DNA from: Sediminibacterium salmoneum NBRC 103935
Lineage (GTDB): Bacteria; Bacteroidota; Bacteroidia; Chitinophagales; Chitinophagaceae
Length of the DNA stretch: 59,611 nucleotides
Assembly (NCBI RefSeq): GCF_000511175.1
Contig: NZ_KI866530.1
Span: 968,917 to 1,028,527, forward strand
Direction: 5' to 3'
In this document: piece after piece, positions 49,520 through 58,900 of the stretch
Layout: each line of letters opens with the position of its first letter
Numbering within the stretch: position 1 is the first letter of the stretch
Translations under genes and position numbers: made by a program
Notes under the pieces: generated by a model
Database searches by the model: none
Told to the model about the DNA's origin: nothing
What the model saw: the letters and a program-made list of their open reading frames with translations, nothing else

Positions 49520-52206
49520 TTATCCTTTTGATTACTTTTCCATAAAACCAATTTTTTCTTCAGCACCAGTTCTCTGCTGTTTTTTCCAATCATGATATTT
49601 ACCCAACCCGGTTCAAACACGGGATTACCCTCCTTATTTATCAATTGAAAAACTTTACTGTCAAAAGAAAAAACTATCGTCTTTTTTTCACGCGGCAACA
49701 AATGAATCCTTTTGAAATTCTTTAAAGAAAGAACTGGAGTGGATACGGATGAGAGCAAATTATTTACATAAAGCTGAACAACTTCCTCCCCCTCTTTTTT
49801 ACCCGTGTTCTGTACATCCACGTAAACTTTCATCTCGTCTATTTCACTAAGACTGTCTTTACTGAAACGAAGATTGCTATATTCAAAATCAGTATAACTT
49901 AATCCATAACCAAAAGGGAACAGCGGCTCTCCGCTTAGATCATGATAGTCATCTCCTCTTCCGGTGGGTTTATGATTATACACCAATGGAACCTGCCCTT
50001 CACTAACGGGAAAAGTAATAGGCAACCTGCCGGCAGGATTTTTCTTATCAAACAAAATATCCGCAACAGCATTACCCCCCTCCTCGCCCGGATACCATAA
50101 CATCATAACTCCTTGCACTTTATGCAACCATTTTTCCATGGTTATCGCACTTCCTCCGGTAAGCAATACAACCACAGGTTTTCCTGTTGCAGCAACTGCT
50201 TCAATTAGTTTCTCCTGATTAGGAGTCAAAGACAAACGGGCTCTGTCCTGAAATTCCCCTTCATGAATACCTGCTACAACAAAGGCTAAATCTGACTGTC
50301 TGGCAACGGCAACTGCATCAGCAATTATCCGGCTGTTATTATCAGCAATGGCCCGATCCCAAAGCAATTTTATTTTGGCATTGCCTTTTGATTCATAGAA
50401 TTCAATTCTTACGGCATAATGCTTTCCCTTCTCTAACAGTAAAGGAACTGAAATTCTTCTGTAAGAAATTTTTCTCCATTGATTAATGACTAATTTATTA
50501 TCAATGTACATTCTGAAACCATCATTTCCTTCCAATGCCAATTGGTATTTGCCTGATTTTTCCGGAACAAGAAATCCGGTATAACGAACAGAAAAATGGT
50601 TGGCATCCAAGCTGCTATCTGGTGACATAAAAGTATAAGATTCATTCAGCTCACTTACCAGATGCGACTTTACCAAATCCTTACCCGGTTCCAACCCTCT
50701 GAAATAACTGGCCATTAAACCATGCTTTTTGCCAGATTTGTCAGCATATAAATTATCAGTAGGTACAATGGAAAATATATCTGACTGAACCGTTGCTCCC
50801 TTTGAAAAAAACACTTGTCTCTTTGCTCCTGCTGCGGCTTTAATTCCATCTAATATGGTAACTACCCCATTGCCCGGGCCGCTATAACCACCCAGCCTCC
50901 CTTTAATGGCTTCTTCGCCAATTACAGCTATCTTACTCACAGACGGTTGTATGGGTAAAACCTGATTGTTGTTTTTTAGCAGCACAAAAGATTTAGCAGC
51001 GGCTTCCCTGGCTAATTTTTTATGCACCGGATTATTTACCCACTTAGCTGCTTCACTTTCATCAATAAATGGTTGATCAAAAAGACCCAGTTCAAACTTG
51101 ACACGCAAAACTCTTCTTACTGCATCGTCTATTCGTTTTACAGGAATTCTTCCGTCTAAAAATGGAGGAAGAAACAATTCATGATGTTTATACTGAGTTT
51201 GAAAAATTACATCCAACCCATTATTAATGGCATCAGCAGAAGATGCAGGATAATCAGCTGTGGTATGATGTAAAACAGTTGATCCACCAACCGCTCCCGC
51301 ATCTGAAATTACAAAGCCCTCAAAGCCCCATTCCTGTTTTAGTTTTCTATTCAAAAGCCAATCATTGGCTGTGGCAGGAATGCCATTCAAAGAATTATAG
51401 GCAGTCATGACAGATCTTGCACCAGCCTGCTCAATAGCATGTTTAAATGGTGGAAAATATAATTCATTCAATACTAATTCACTTGCATGAATTGGATAAC
51501 TATCTCTTCCTCCATCTCCTACATTCGCAACAAAATGTTTAGGTGTAGCAACAATTCCATTTTGTTCTAAATTCCGAATATAAGTGCCTGCCATTAGCGT
51601 TACCAACAAAGGATCTTCTCCATAGGTTTCTTCTGTTCTGCCCCATCTTACATCAGATGCAATATTGAGAACAGGAGATAGAATATCCCTTATACCTCTG
51701 GCCCTTGATTCTACCGCAATGGCTCGGGAAACAGCCCCCATTGTTGCTGTATCAAAACTAGCTGCCAAAGCAATTGATTGTGGAAATACAGTTGCCCCAT
51801 TGCGTACCAGACCATGTAATGCTTCGTCAAAAGGAATAATCGGAATACCCAATCTTGTTTGATAAATAAAATAAGACTGAATCTGATTAATTTTTTTTGC
51901 CAATAACAAAGCATTTTCTTTTGTATTGTATTGCAGCATCTGATTTCCGGCGGTATTACCTGCTGTAGCTGCACTTACCTGAAATCCAAACAATCCTTCC
52001 CTGTACAAATCAGGCTGTTCTCCCAAATCTCCGGGGATCATGAATAACTGCCAGAATTTTTCTCTGGGGGTCATTCTTTTTAACAGGTCTTCTACTCTTT
52101 CCGTATAGGAATATCTGGGATTTTTATAAATAAGAATTTGTTCCTGCGACCAGATATTATTCTCAATACCAAGTAACAAGATTAGAAATAGAAATAACTT
52201 AAACAT
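49516..52206 (-). CDS. Glycoside hydrolase family 3 enzyme with inserted PA14 domain
   Basis: This 896-residue secreted enzyme has a signal peptide (MFKLFLFLILLLGIENNIWS), a GH3 N-terminal barrel (about 35-370) with the nucleophile Asp in FVISDAGAVGG near 301 and the KHF motif in TPKHFVAN, and a GH3 C-terminal sandwich. The sandwich is interrupted by a PA14 domain (about 490-625: GLMASYFRGLEP ... YTGFLVPEKSGKYQLALEGNDGFRMYIDNKL ... AKIKLLWD). A fibronectin-III-like domain (about 790-880) closes the protein. PA14-containing GH3s act on plant beta-glucans or xylosides; the exact glycoside is unknown. No sus genes are adjacent. Confidence 0.92.
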   Translation of the reverse strand: MFKLFLFLILLLGIENNIWSQEQILIYKNPRYSYTERVEDLLKRMTPREKFWQLFMIPGDLGEQPDLYREGLFGFQVSAATAGNTAGNQMLQYNTKENALLLAKKINQIQSYFIYQTRLGIPIIPFDEALHGLVRNGATVFPQSIALAASFDTATMGAVSRAIAVESRARGIRDILSPVLNIASDVRWGRTEETYGEDPLLVTLMAGTYIRNLEQNGIVATPKHFVANVGDGGRDSYPIHASELVLNELYFPPFKHAIEQAGARSVMTAYNSLNGIPATANDWLLNRKLKQEWGFEGFVISDAGAVGGSTVLHHTTADYPASSADAINNGLDVIFQTQYKHHELFLPPFLDGRIPVKRIDDAVRRVLRVKFELGLFDQPFIDESEAAKWVNNPVHKKLAREAAAKSFVLLKNNNQVLPIQPSVSKIAVIGEEAIKGRLGGYSGPGNGVVTILDGIKAAAGAKRQVFFSKGATVQSDIFSIVPTDNLYADKSGKKHGLMASYFRGLEPGKDLVKSHLVSELNESYTFMSPDSSLDANHFSVRYTGFLVPEKSGKYQLALEGNDGFRMYIDNKLVINQWRKISYRRISVPLLLEKGKHYAVRIEFYESKGNAKIKLLWDRAIADNNSRIIADAVAVARQSDLAFVVAGIHEGEFQDRARLSLTPNQEKLIEAVAATGKPVVVLLTGGSAITMEKWLHKVQGVMMLWYPGEEGGNAVADILFDKKNPAGRLPITFPVSEGQVPLVYNHKPTGRGDDYHDLSGEPLFPFGYGLSYTDFEYSNLRFSKDSLSEIDEMKVYVDVQNTGKKEGEEVVQLYVNNLLSSVSTPVLSLKNFKRIHLLPREKKTIVFSFDSKVFQLINKEGNPVFEPGWVNIMIGKNSRELVLKKKLVLWKSNQKDN

Positions 52207-52276
52207 AGAATGAAATTAAGAAAAACAACCTTGCAGAAATCTGATTATTCCTAACTTTAATAAACAAGGTTATAGC

Positions 52277-53536
52277 ATGAATAAAAGAAAGTTTATTAAA
52301 AGCTTTGCACTTACCGGATTGGCCATTCCGGAATTAAGCAAAGCAATGGCAACTGAAATCAGTCTACCCAAAAAAAATACTTCAATTCCAATAGCAGAAG
52401 ACGAGAACTTCTGGGCAGGCATCAGGAACTTATACAAAATAAAACCCGACTATATAAATCTGGAAAATGGTTACTATAATTTACTACCAGAACCCACTTT
52501 GGAAAAATATCTCTCTTTAATAAAGGAAGTTAACTATCATGCTTCCTTCTACATGAGAAATAGACAGTTTTCTGAAAGAGCCGAACAAAATAAATTAATT
52601 GCTTCCTTTACCGGTTGTAATCCCACAGAAATTGTTTTAACCAGAAATACAACCGAATCACTCGATTTAATTATTAGTGGTTATCCATGGCAAAAAGAAG
52701 ATGAAGCCATTTTTGCAGCGCAGGATTACGGAGCCATGATTGACATGTTTAAACAAGTTGCTAAAAGATATGGCATTAAAAATACCATACTTTCTATTCC
52801 AAATATTCCAGCTTCCGATAAAGAAATCGTTTCGTTGTACGAGCGAGCCATTACACCCAAAACAAAACTGATCATGATATGCCATATGATCAATATCACG
52901 GGACAGATTTTACCTGTTAGAAAAATCTGTGATATGGCACATAAATATGGAGTGGAAGTAATGGTAGACGGAGCACATGCCATTGCACAACTTCAGTTTA
53001 AGATACCCGATTTAAACTGCGATTATTATGGAGCCAGCTTACACAAATGGCTGGCCGTTCCATTAGGAGTGGGATTGTTATATATCAGGGAAAAACACCA
53101 GGAAAAAATCTGGCCTCTATTAGGAGAAAATGAATCTGTTACAGGAATCAACCGTTTGAATCATTTCGGAACCAATCCTGTGCATACCTATCTGGCACTT
53201 CAATCCGCAATTGACTTTCACAATAAAATTGGTGCAGCCAATAAAGAAAGCAGACTGAGATTTTTGCAGCAGTACTGGACAAAGCAGGTGGCCAATCTGC
53301 CAAAGATTCAAATTAATACACCTACCGACAGTGCTCGTTCCTGTGCCATAGCAAATGTTGGCATCAAAGGGATGAAACCAGCTGATATGGCTACCACCCT
53401 ATTGAATAAATACAAAATTTATACAGTGGCCATTGATGGTACGGGTGTACATGGTTGCAGAATTACGCCCAATGTTTTTACAACCTTGAAAGAACTCGAT
53501 GCTTTTGTATATGCACTGAAGGAAATGGCCAGTTAA
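52277..53536 (+). CDS. Class V aminotransferase fold PLP enzyme with twin-arginine-like leader
   Basis: This 419-residue protein has the class V aminotransferase fold (isopenicillin-N-epimerase/cysteine-desulfurase-like): ENGYYNLLPEPTLEKY, LTRNTTESLDLIISG near 118, VDGAHAIAQL near 233 (PLP-binding Asp), and GASLHKWLAVPLGVGLLYI near 257 with the PLP Lys. The N terminus MNKRKFIKSFALTGLAIPE resembles Bacteroidota Tat-type leaders (MNRRKFIK), which would fit export of a folded cofactor enzyme to the periplasm. Only K-R, not R-R, is present, so export is uncertain. The reaction cannot be named. It overlaps the convergent receptor gene stop by 4 nt. Confidence 0.82.
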   Translation: MNKRKFIKSFALTGLAIPELSKAMATEISLPKKNTSIPIAEDENFWAGIRNLYKIKPDYINLENGYYNLLPEPTLEKYLSLIKEVNYHASFYMRNRQFSERAEQNKLIASFTGCNPTEIVLTRNTTESLDLIISGYPWQKEDEAIFAAQDYGAMIDMFKQVAKRYGIKNTILSIPNIPASDKEIVSLYERAITPKTKLIMICHMINITGQILPVRKICDMAHKYGVEVMVDGAHAIAQLQFKIPDLNCDYYGASLHKWLAVPLGVGLLYIREKHQEKIWPLLGENESVTGINRLNHFGTNPVHTYLALQSAIDFHNKIGAANKESRLRFLQQYWTKQVANLPKIQINTPTDSARSCAIANVGIKGMKPADMATTLLNKYKIYTVAIDGTGVHGCRITPNVFTTLKELDAFVYALKEMAS

Positions 53537-55470
53537 AAAATAAATCGGAATCCTCCCTGCAACCATCTTCCCGGCAATGGAGTTCCAACAAAATCATTAA
53601 TAGATGTATTCAATACATTATCGGCCTGTAAAAACACAATATGTTTTACTTTATTGAAATGAATATTGATTCTTGTATTCATTACAAAATAGCTACTACT
53701 CAATGGCACCAATAAAGCGTTGTTAGTCTGAGCAGCTCTGCTTTTATATAACCCTGCAAAACTGAAATCCAGATTTTTTAATTTGATTCCTGCGGCAAAA
53801 TTGGCAAGAAATTTCGGGGCAGAAGAAAGATAAAAACTTAAAGGCCCCTCTTTGCTTTCCGTATTCAACCAGATCAATCCGGTTTTTAATCTTATAGAAT
53901 TTTGTTCATTCAATTTTTTTTCTACAATGTAATCTAGCTCAAGACCAGAAACAGAAATACGATTCTGGTTCCTTGCAAGGAAATAATTACCATTAACCAC
54001 CAAATTATCTTTTCGCGGCATGTCTGCATAAGCAGTCAAAGACCAATCAATTAAATCCCTGCTATCTCTGCTAAATAAACTTACTGACCATTTACCCGAT
54101 TGATTGTGTACCCAATCCACCCCTACTTCATAGTTCATGCTTTTCTCTGCTGACAAATTAGGATTCCCAATAGATCCGCTTCTAACACCTGTTCTGTTAT
54201 AATTATTGTAGAGTTCCGTAAAGTCTGCATTTCTGTACGCATAACCTGCACTGGCTCTTAATTGCAATTGATTCAATTGATATGACAGATTAATCTGTGG
54301 CACAACAATCCATCCTGCATTATCCGTATATTCTGTTCTTAAAGAACTATTGGCTACCAATCTGTTGCTGAATGCATGTTGTAAAATTCCATAAACAGCC
54401 AGCTGATTTACCGTATGTCTTCCCCTGTCATTGGAACGAATATTTCTTCCAATATACTGAGCACCTAATGAAAATTTTGTTTGCTCTGTTGCAGTTCTTG
54501 TATATACAGTATTAATTTGAAAAAGATTGGAGAAACTGGAATTGGCAGTAGAAACGGAACTGAATTTATAATTGTCTTCTGTATTTTTAAACCCTGCATA
54601 AATTGTTAGCTGGTCTTTATTTTTTTGATAACTGGCATTAAACTGATTCCAGAAAATTTTTACCTTTTCCACTGCAGTGTCGGAAACAAATGAAGTGTAA
54701 AAGTTTTGTGCTGCAAAAGCTCTTTCATTATAAGCAGATCGGAAAGAGGTTTGCCAAAACTTTTTTTGCTTACTAAAAGCAACTGAAAATGCATCTTCCT
54801 GCATATATCCTTTGATGCCTCTTTGCTGCGGTCCATCAGCGCGATTTCTCAGCGCAGAAATCTGTAATTGGTTAGTGGAATTAGAGACGCTGTAAAATCC
54901 GGAACTGCTTATTAGTCCGAGGTCTCCACCAGCGACTTGTATAATCCCCCTTTTACCAATAGCTTTTTGTTTGGCAAAGCATTTCGTTGTAATATAGATT
55001 ACGCCACCCACTGCATCAGATCCAAAAATGCCTGATGAAGCTCCTTTTAATATTTCAACTCTTTCAATTTCATCTAAGACAACCGGAATATAACCGCTGA
55101 AATGTCCTGTATTAGGATCGTTTAATCTTAGCCCATCCAGAATAACCAAAACCTGCTGAAAAGTCCCCCCCCGCATACTAATATCACTTTGCGCGCCCAA
55201 AGCTCCCCTGGTTTGAACATCTATGCCCGGCAGGAAACGCAGTAATTCGTCAGGAGTTCTTACCGGAAGCTGTGCAATTTCTTTGGATGTGATTACTGTA
55301 ATATTCCTGCCCGTTTTGGATGCCCTGGTCTCTATAGAGGAACTGGTAACTGTAATAGGATCTAAAACAGAAGCTTCTACTTGAGTTGTAGCATTATTGT
55401 CCTGAGCAAATAAGGGGCGAAAAATTAATACAAGGAGCTGAATCAACAATATCTTTTTCAAGGGGGTCAA
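53533..55470 (-). CDS. TonB-dependent outer-membrane receptor (BtuB-like)
   Basis: This 645-residue receptor has a signal peptide (LKKILLIQLLVLIFRPLFAQ), a plug domain (about 35-155: ITVTSSSIETRASKTGRNITVITSKEI, TPDELLRFLPGIDVQTRG, DISMRGGTFQQVLVILDGLRLND) and a 22-strand type barrel ending in WLQGGFRFIF. The size and barrel match cobalamin/siderophore receptors more than SusC. No cobalamin riboswitch is visible upstream and no ABC or BtuF gene is near, so the substrate is unknown. There is no ATG at the 5' end: TTG at 55470 or at 55461 must start translation. TAGATTTG at 55488-55481 is the likely -7 element. Confidence 0.88.
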   Translation of the reverse strand: MTPLKKILLIQLLVLIFRPLFAQDNNATTQVEASVLDPITVTSSSIETRASKTGRNITVITSKEIAQLPVRTPDELLRFLPGIDVQTRGALGAQSDISMRGGTFQQVLVILDGLRLNDPNTGHFSGYIPVVLDEIERVEILKGASSGIFGSDAVGGVIYITTKCFAKQKAIGKRGIIQVAGGDLGLISSSGFYSVSNSTNQLQISALRNRADGPQQRGIKGYMQEDAFSVAFSKQKKFWQTSFRSAYNERAFAAQNFYTSFVSDTAVEKVKIFWNQFNASYQKNKDQLTIYAGFKNTEDNYKFSSVSTANSSFSNLFQINTVYTRTATEQTKFSLGAQYIGRNIRSNDRGRHTVNQLAVYGILQHAFSNRLVANSSLRTEYTDNAGWIVVPQINLSYQLNQLQLRASAGYAYRNADFTELYNNYNRTGVRSGSIGNPNLSAEKSMNYEVGVDWVHNQSGKWSVSLFSRDSRDLIDWSLTAYADMPRKDNLVVNGNYFLARNQNRISVSGLELDYIVEKKLNEQNSIRLKTGLIWLNTESKEGPLSFYLSSAPKFLANFAAGIKLKNLDFSFAGLYKSRAAQTNNALLVPLSSSYFVMNTRINIHFNKVKHIVFLQADNVLNTSINDFVGTPLPGRWLQGGFRFIF

Positions 55471-55480
55471 TTTTGGGGAA

Positions 55481-55488
55481 CAAATCTA
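55481..55488 (-). promoter_or_regulatory. -7 element of the TonB-dependent receptor gene
   Basis: Minus-strand TAGATTTG (55488-55481) matches TAnnTTTG, ten bases before the TTG at 55470. A TTTTTG run lies about 22 nt further upstream, slightly long for a -33 element. Confidence 0.45.
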
Positions 55489-55724
55489 TGGGCTAATTCC
55501 TATCTACCGGCAAAAACAGAATTGATGACTAAACTTTGACAATTAGCGACGAAAAAGGAATAATATAAAAGTTATCCACATTTTTAAAAGCGCAATTTGT
55601 GGGGTATTTCAAAAGAATCTAAGAGGATATTCTAATACTGTTTTTGAATAGATTTAACAGATTATCTTGTAAAATATTGAATTTTAGTTATTTATATGCT
55701 AAAAATTCCGCAAAAAAATACCAA

Positions 55725-55732
55725 TAGCTTTG
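55725..55732 (+). promoter_or_regulatory. -7 element of the YDG-protein leader
   Basis: TAGCTTTG matches TAnnTTTG. If used, transcription would begin near 55737 and give a leader of about 225 nt before the YDG-protein ATG, including the short ORF and the hairpin. No -33 TTTG is seen. Confidence 0.35.
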
Positions 55733-55755
55733 TATATATAACAAAATAATTATCT

Positions 55756-55857
55756 ATGAATACTAAGTTTCAGAAAGAAACAAGCATTCCCAATTCTGGA
55801 ATTAGACAAAAATTGATATCAAATGCGGAAATGCTTACAAAAAAGGGAACATATTAA
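55756..55857 (+). CDS. Possible 33-residue leader peptide
   Basis: An ATG-started frame of 33 codons (begins MNTKFQKETSIPNSG, ends EMLTKKGTY) lies 24 nt after a promoter-like TAGCTTTG and ends 14 nt before a long hairpin. It has no recognisable family and is shorter than can be judged by composition, so it may be chance. If translated it could act as a leader peptide for the downstream gene. Confidence 0.3.
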   Translation: MNTKFQKETSIPNSGIRQKLISNAEMLTKKGTY

Positions 55858-55870
55858 CTAATTTTACTAC

Positions 55871-55933
55871 AAATGCGCGTAAGCTTAAAGCTATCTGTAT
55901 CCCCCAACTGCTTTGATTTTAAGCACGGCATTT
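55871..55933 (+). other. Long hairpin in the 5' leader of the YDG-protein gene
   Basis: The left arm pairs with the right arm in four blocks: 55871-55876 with 55928-55933 (AAATGC/GCATTT), 55878-55880 with 55925-55927 (CGT/ACG), 55883-55886 with 55921-55924 (GCTT/AAGC) and 55887-55891 with 55910-55914 (AAAGC/GCTTT). That is 18 base pairs, with bulges at 55877, 55881-55882 and 55915-55920, and an 18-nt loop containing CCCCC. It ends 28 nt before the ATG at 55962. It is not followed by a long T-run, so a regulatory RNA is as likely as a terminator. Confidence 0.45.
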
Positions 55934-55961
55934 TAAAAATTATTTAATTAAAACTAGGCTC

Positions 55962-58900
55962 ATGAAATCAAAAATTTTACTCAAAATTTTGATGCCCTTT
56001 TTCTTCCTGCTAACTGCATTTACAGCAGTTGCGCAGTCCATTACTCCTAGTGGAAGCATCACTACGTTTACAACGACGTATGGTACAGACGCTACAGAGC
56101 AATCCTTTACTTTTATTGCAGCAGGATTAACGGCGTCTTCAAACGTTGTTGTAACTGCTCCTGCAAATTTTGAAGTGTCTTTAACTTCAGGTTCAGGATT
56201 TGCCGCTTCGGTAAACGTTCCAACAGATGGTTCCGGAAATGTGGCTTCAGCTACTATCTATGTTAGATTGCCAGGAAGTGTTAATCCTGGCTCAATTGGG
56301 GGTGGCAACATTACTTTAGTGGAGGGCTCAACAAATAACACAGTTGCAATTCCTGCTAGTACTGTAAACGTTAAACCACTTACTATTACTGGCTTAACTG
56401 CCAATAATAAAAATTACGATGGATTAACTACCGCAACTTTATCTGGAACCGCCACTTTAAATGGAGGTTTAGTAGGTTCAGACGTAGTTACCATTTCGGC
56501 AGGTACTGCAAACTTCGCATCCAAAACAGTTGGAACTGGTAAAACTGTTACTGCCACTGGTTTTTCTCTTTCAGGAGCAGATGCTGCAAAATACAGTGTA
56601 ACCCAACCAACAATTCCTAATGCGGATATTACTGCGATTAATTTAACCATTACTGGTTTAACTGCAACTAGTAGAGCATATAATGGTTTAACTACTGCTA
56701 CTCTTGCAGGTACCGCTGCTTTAAGTGGTGTTGTATCAGGTGATGTGGTAACGATTGACGCTGTAGGTACTGCTTCTTTTGCAGATAAAACTGTAGGTAC
56801 TGCAAAACCTGTAACTGTAATTGGGTATACTATTAATGGCGCTGACGCTGCTAACTACACTTTAATTCAACCTGCTGGTTTAACCGCAGATATTACTGCG
56901 ATTAATTTAACCATTACTGGTTTAACTGCAACTAGTAGAGCATATAATGGTTTAACTACTGCTACTCTTGCAGGTACCGCTGCTTTAAGTGGTGTTGTAT
57001 CGGGTGATGTGGTAACGATTGATGCAGTTGGTACTGCTTCTTTTGCAACTAAAACGGTTGGTACTGCAAAACCTGTGACTGTGATTGGCTATACAATTAA
57101 TGGTGGTGATGCTGCTAACTACACTTTAACTCAACCTGCTGGTTTAACCGCAGATATTACTGCGATAGCACTAACCATTTCTGGTGTAACTGCTGATAAC
57201 AGATTATATAATGGATTAACAGCCGCTACATTAACTGGTACTGCTGCCCTTGTCGGCGTTGTATCGGGCGATGCGGTAACGCTTGGTGGTACTGCTGCTG
57301 CTTCTTTTGCAACTGCAACTGTGGGTTTAGCTAAAGCTGTTACTGTTACGGGTTATTCTATCTCTGGTGCTGATGCTGCTAACTACACATTAACTCAACC
57401 AACTGGTTTAACCGCAGATATTACTCCTGCACCTTTAACCATTACGGCTGACTCTGTACGCAAATACCACGGAGAAACAATTGCTAATCCTTCTACCGGT
57501 GTTACTGCCTTTACTTCTACTGGTTTAGTGAACGGTGAAACCATTGGCTCTGTTACCATGACATATGTAACAGGTGATGCTTCAGGAGATCCTTTAGGAT
57601 TAACTTTAAATGCAGTTATACCAAGTGCAGCTACGGGTGGTACCTTTACTGCCATCAACTATACCATTAACTATGTTGCTAATCAAATAAGAGTAATTCC
57701 AAACATCAATGCATTCCTAAGTAACCTCGTTGCTTCTACAGGACCATTGAATACAGCTTTCAATAAGTACGACCTTGATTATGATACCTATGTATTAACT
57801 GCCATTAACACTTTCACTGTAACTCCTACTGTTGAAAATCAGTTTGCAACCATTCAGGCAAGAATTGATACTGGTATGGGACCTGGTGCTTATGTACCTC
57901 TTACCAGCGGTGTGGCAAGTGCTCCTTTCACCATCAGAGAAGGTGACAATATCATTGAGATATTGGTAACTGCTGAAGATGGTATTAATCAACTAAACTA
58001 TCGTATCCTTTATCGTCGTGAGTCTTCTTTTGTAAGCGGCGGTGGCGGCGGTGGTCTTGAAAGTAAGAGCCTGGGTGATGCAATCGCTCAGCGTGTACTG
58101 AACAATGCCATCAATGATATGAACGGTGCAGTTGATTACAACAAACTGCCTGTTGTTGAAACTGCTCAGGGAACCATCCGTTCTGCCAGCACCAACAGCA
58201 TCTTCAGCCTGCAACTTTCCAGCATCATGCCGGATCTGTCTAACAGAGGTTACAAAGCTTACAACAGCTCTCCTGTTGATATCGTAAGCTTTACCAATGC
58301 CAAAGAAGTATTTGCGGTTGACTATGTTAATACCAATAAAGAAACCAAAGCGGTTGCTTTCACAACCAAAACTTTGGGTGAACTATACGATCACACCAAA
58401 CCAATCTGTGACAGATTAAAAGGTGCTACTTTATTAGATGTTGAATCAGTGAAAATTGATGGATACGACTTCATCAACTACACCATCAGAAACGATAAAG
58501 GAAACCTTGAATACGCTACTGCATTTACTGTAGGTGCTAAAGCAGGAAGAAACAACTTCAACCTACAAAGTGCCTTCTTAACAACAAGCTATGTAAACGA
58601 AGACCAGATGTACAACTTCCAGATCTGGGCTGCTTCTCCTACCATCGTTAATGATATGGTGAAAGAAGTATTGGCTAAGTTGAAAGACGTTGCTCCGGTT
58701 AATCAGTCCATTGTTAATGCTAGTCCTGATACCTATATTGAGTCTGGTAAGCGCGAAGGTGCTAACCTGAACCTGGTTATCAAGAACGGTACTGCTGCTA
58801 CTACCGGATTCTTCAAGTTCGAAGACAGATCCAATGAGTCTTCTACCGGTATCGTTACAAGAAATGTACCTTTCACTGTTAATGCTAACGGCACTTCTAC

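Larger units (their letters stand above)
55471..55961. other. 491-nt intergenic region
   Basis: This AT-rich gap lies between the divergent receptor gene and the large YDG protein gene. It contains the receptor promoter (55481-55488), one isolated DnaA-box-like TTATCCACA (55572-55580), a TAnnTTTG element (55725-55732), a 33-codon ORF (55756-55857) and a long hairpin (55871-55933). No conserved protein gene or RNA family is recognised. Confidence 0.8.

Noticed and set aside
55572..55580. Perfect DnaA-box-like TTATCCACA in the 491-nt AT-rich gap, possible origin of replication
   Set aside because: Only one box is present, with no cluster, no dnaA/dnaN or other origin-linked gene nearby, so a chromosomal origin is not supported.
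56414..57658. Tandem repeats considered as a CRISPR array
   Set aside because: Repeat units are 264 bp, in frame and protein-coding, with no spacers; no cas genes are present.
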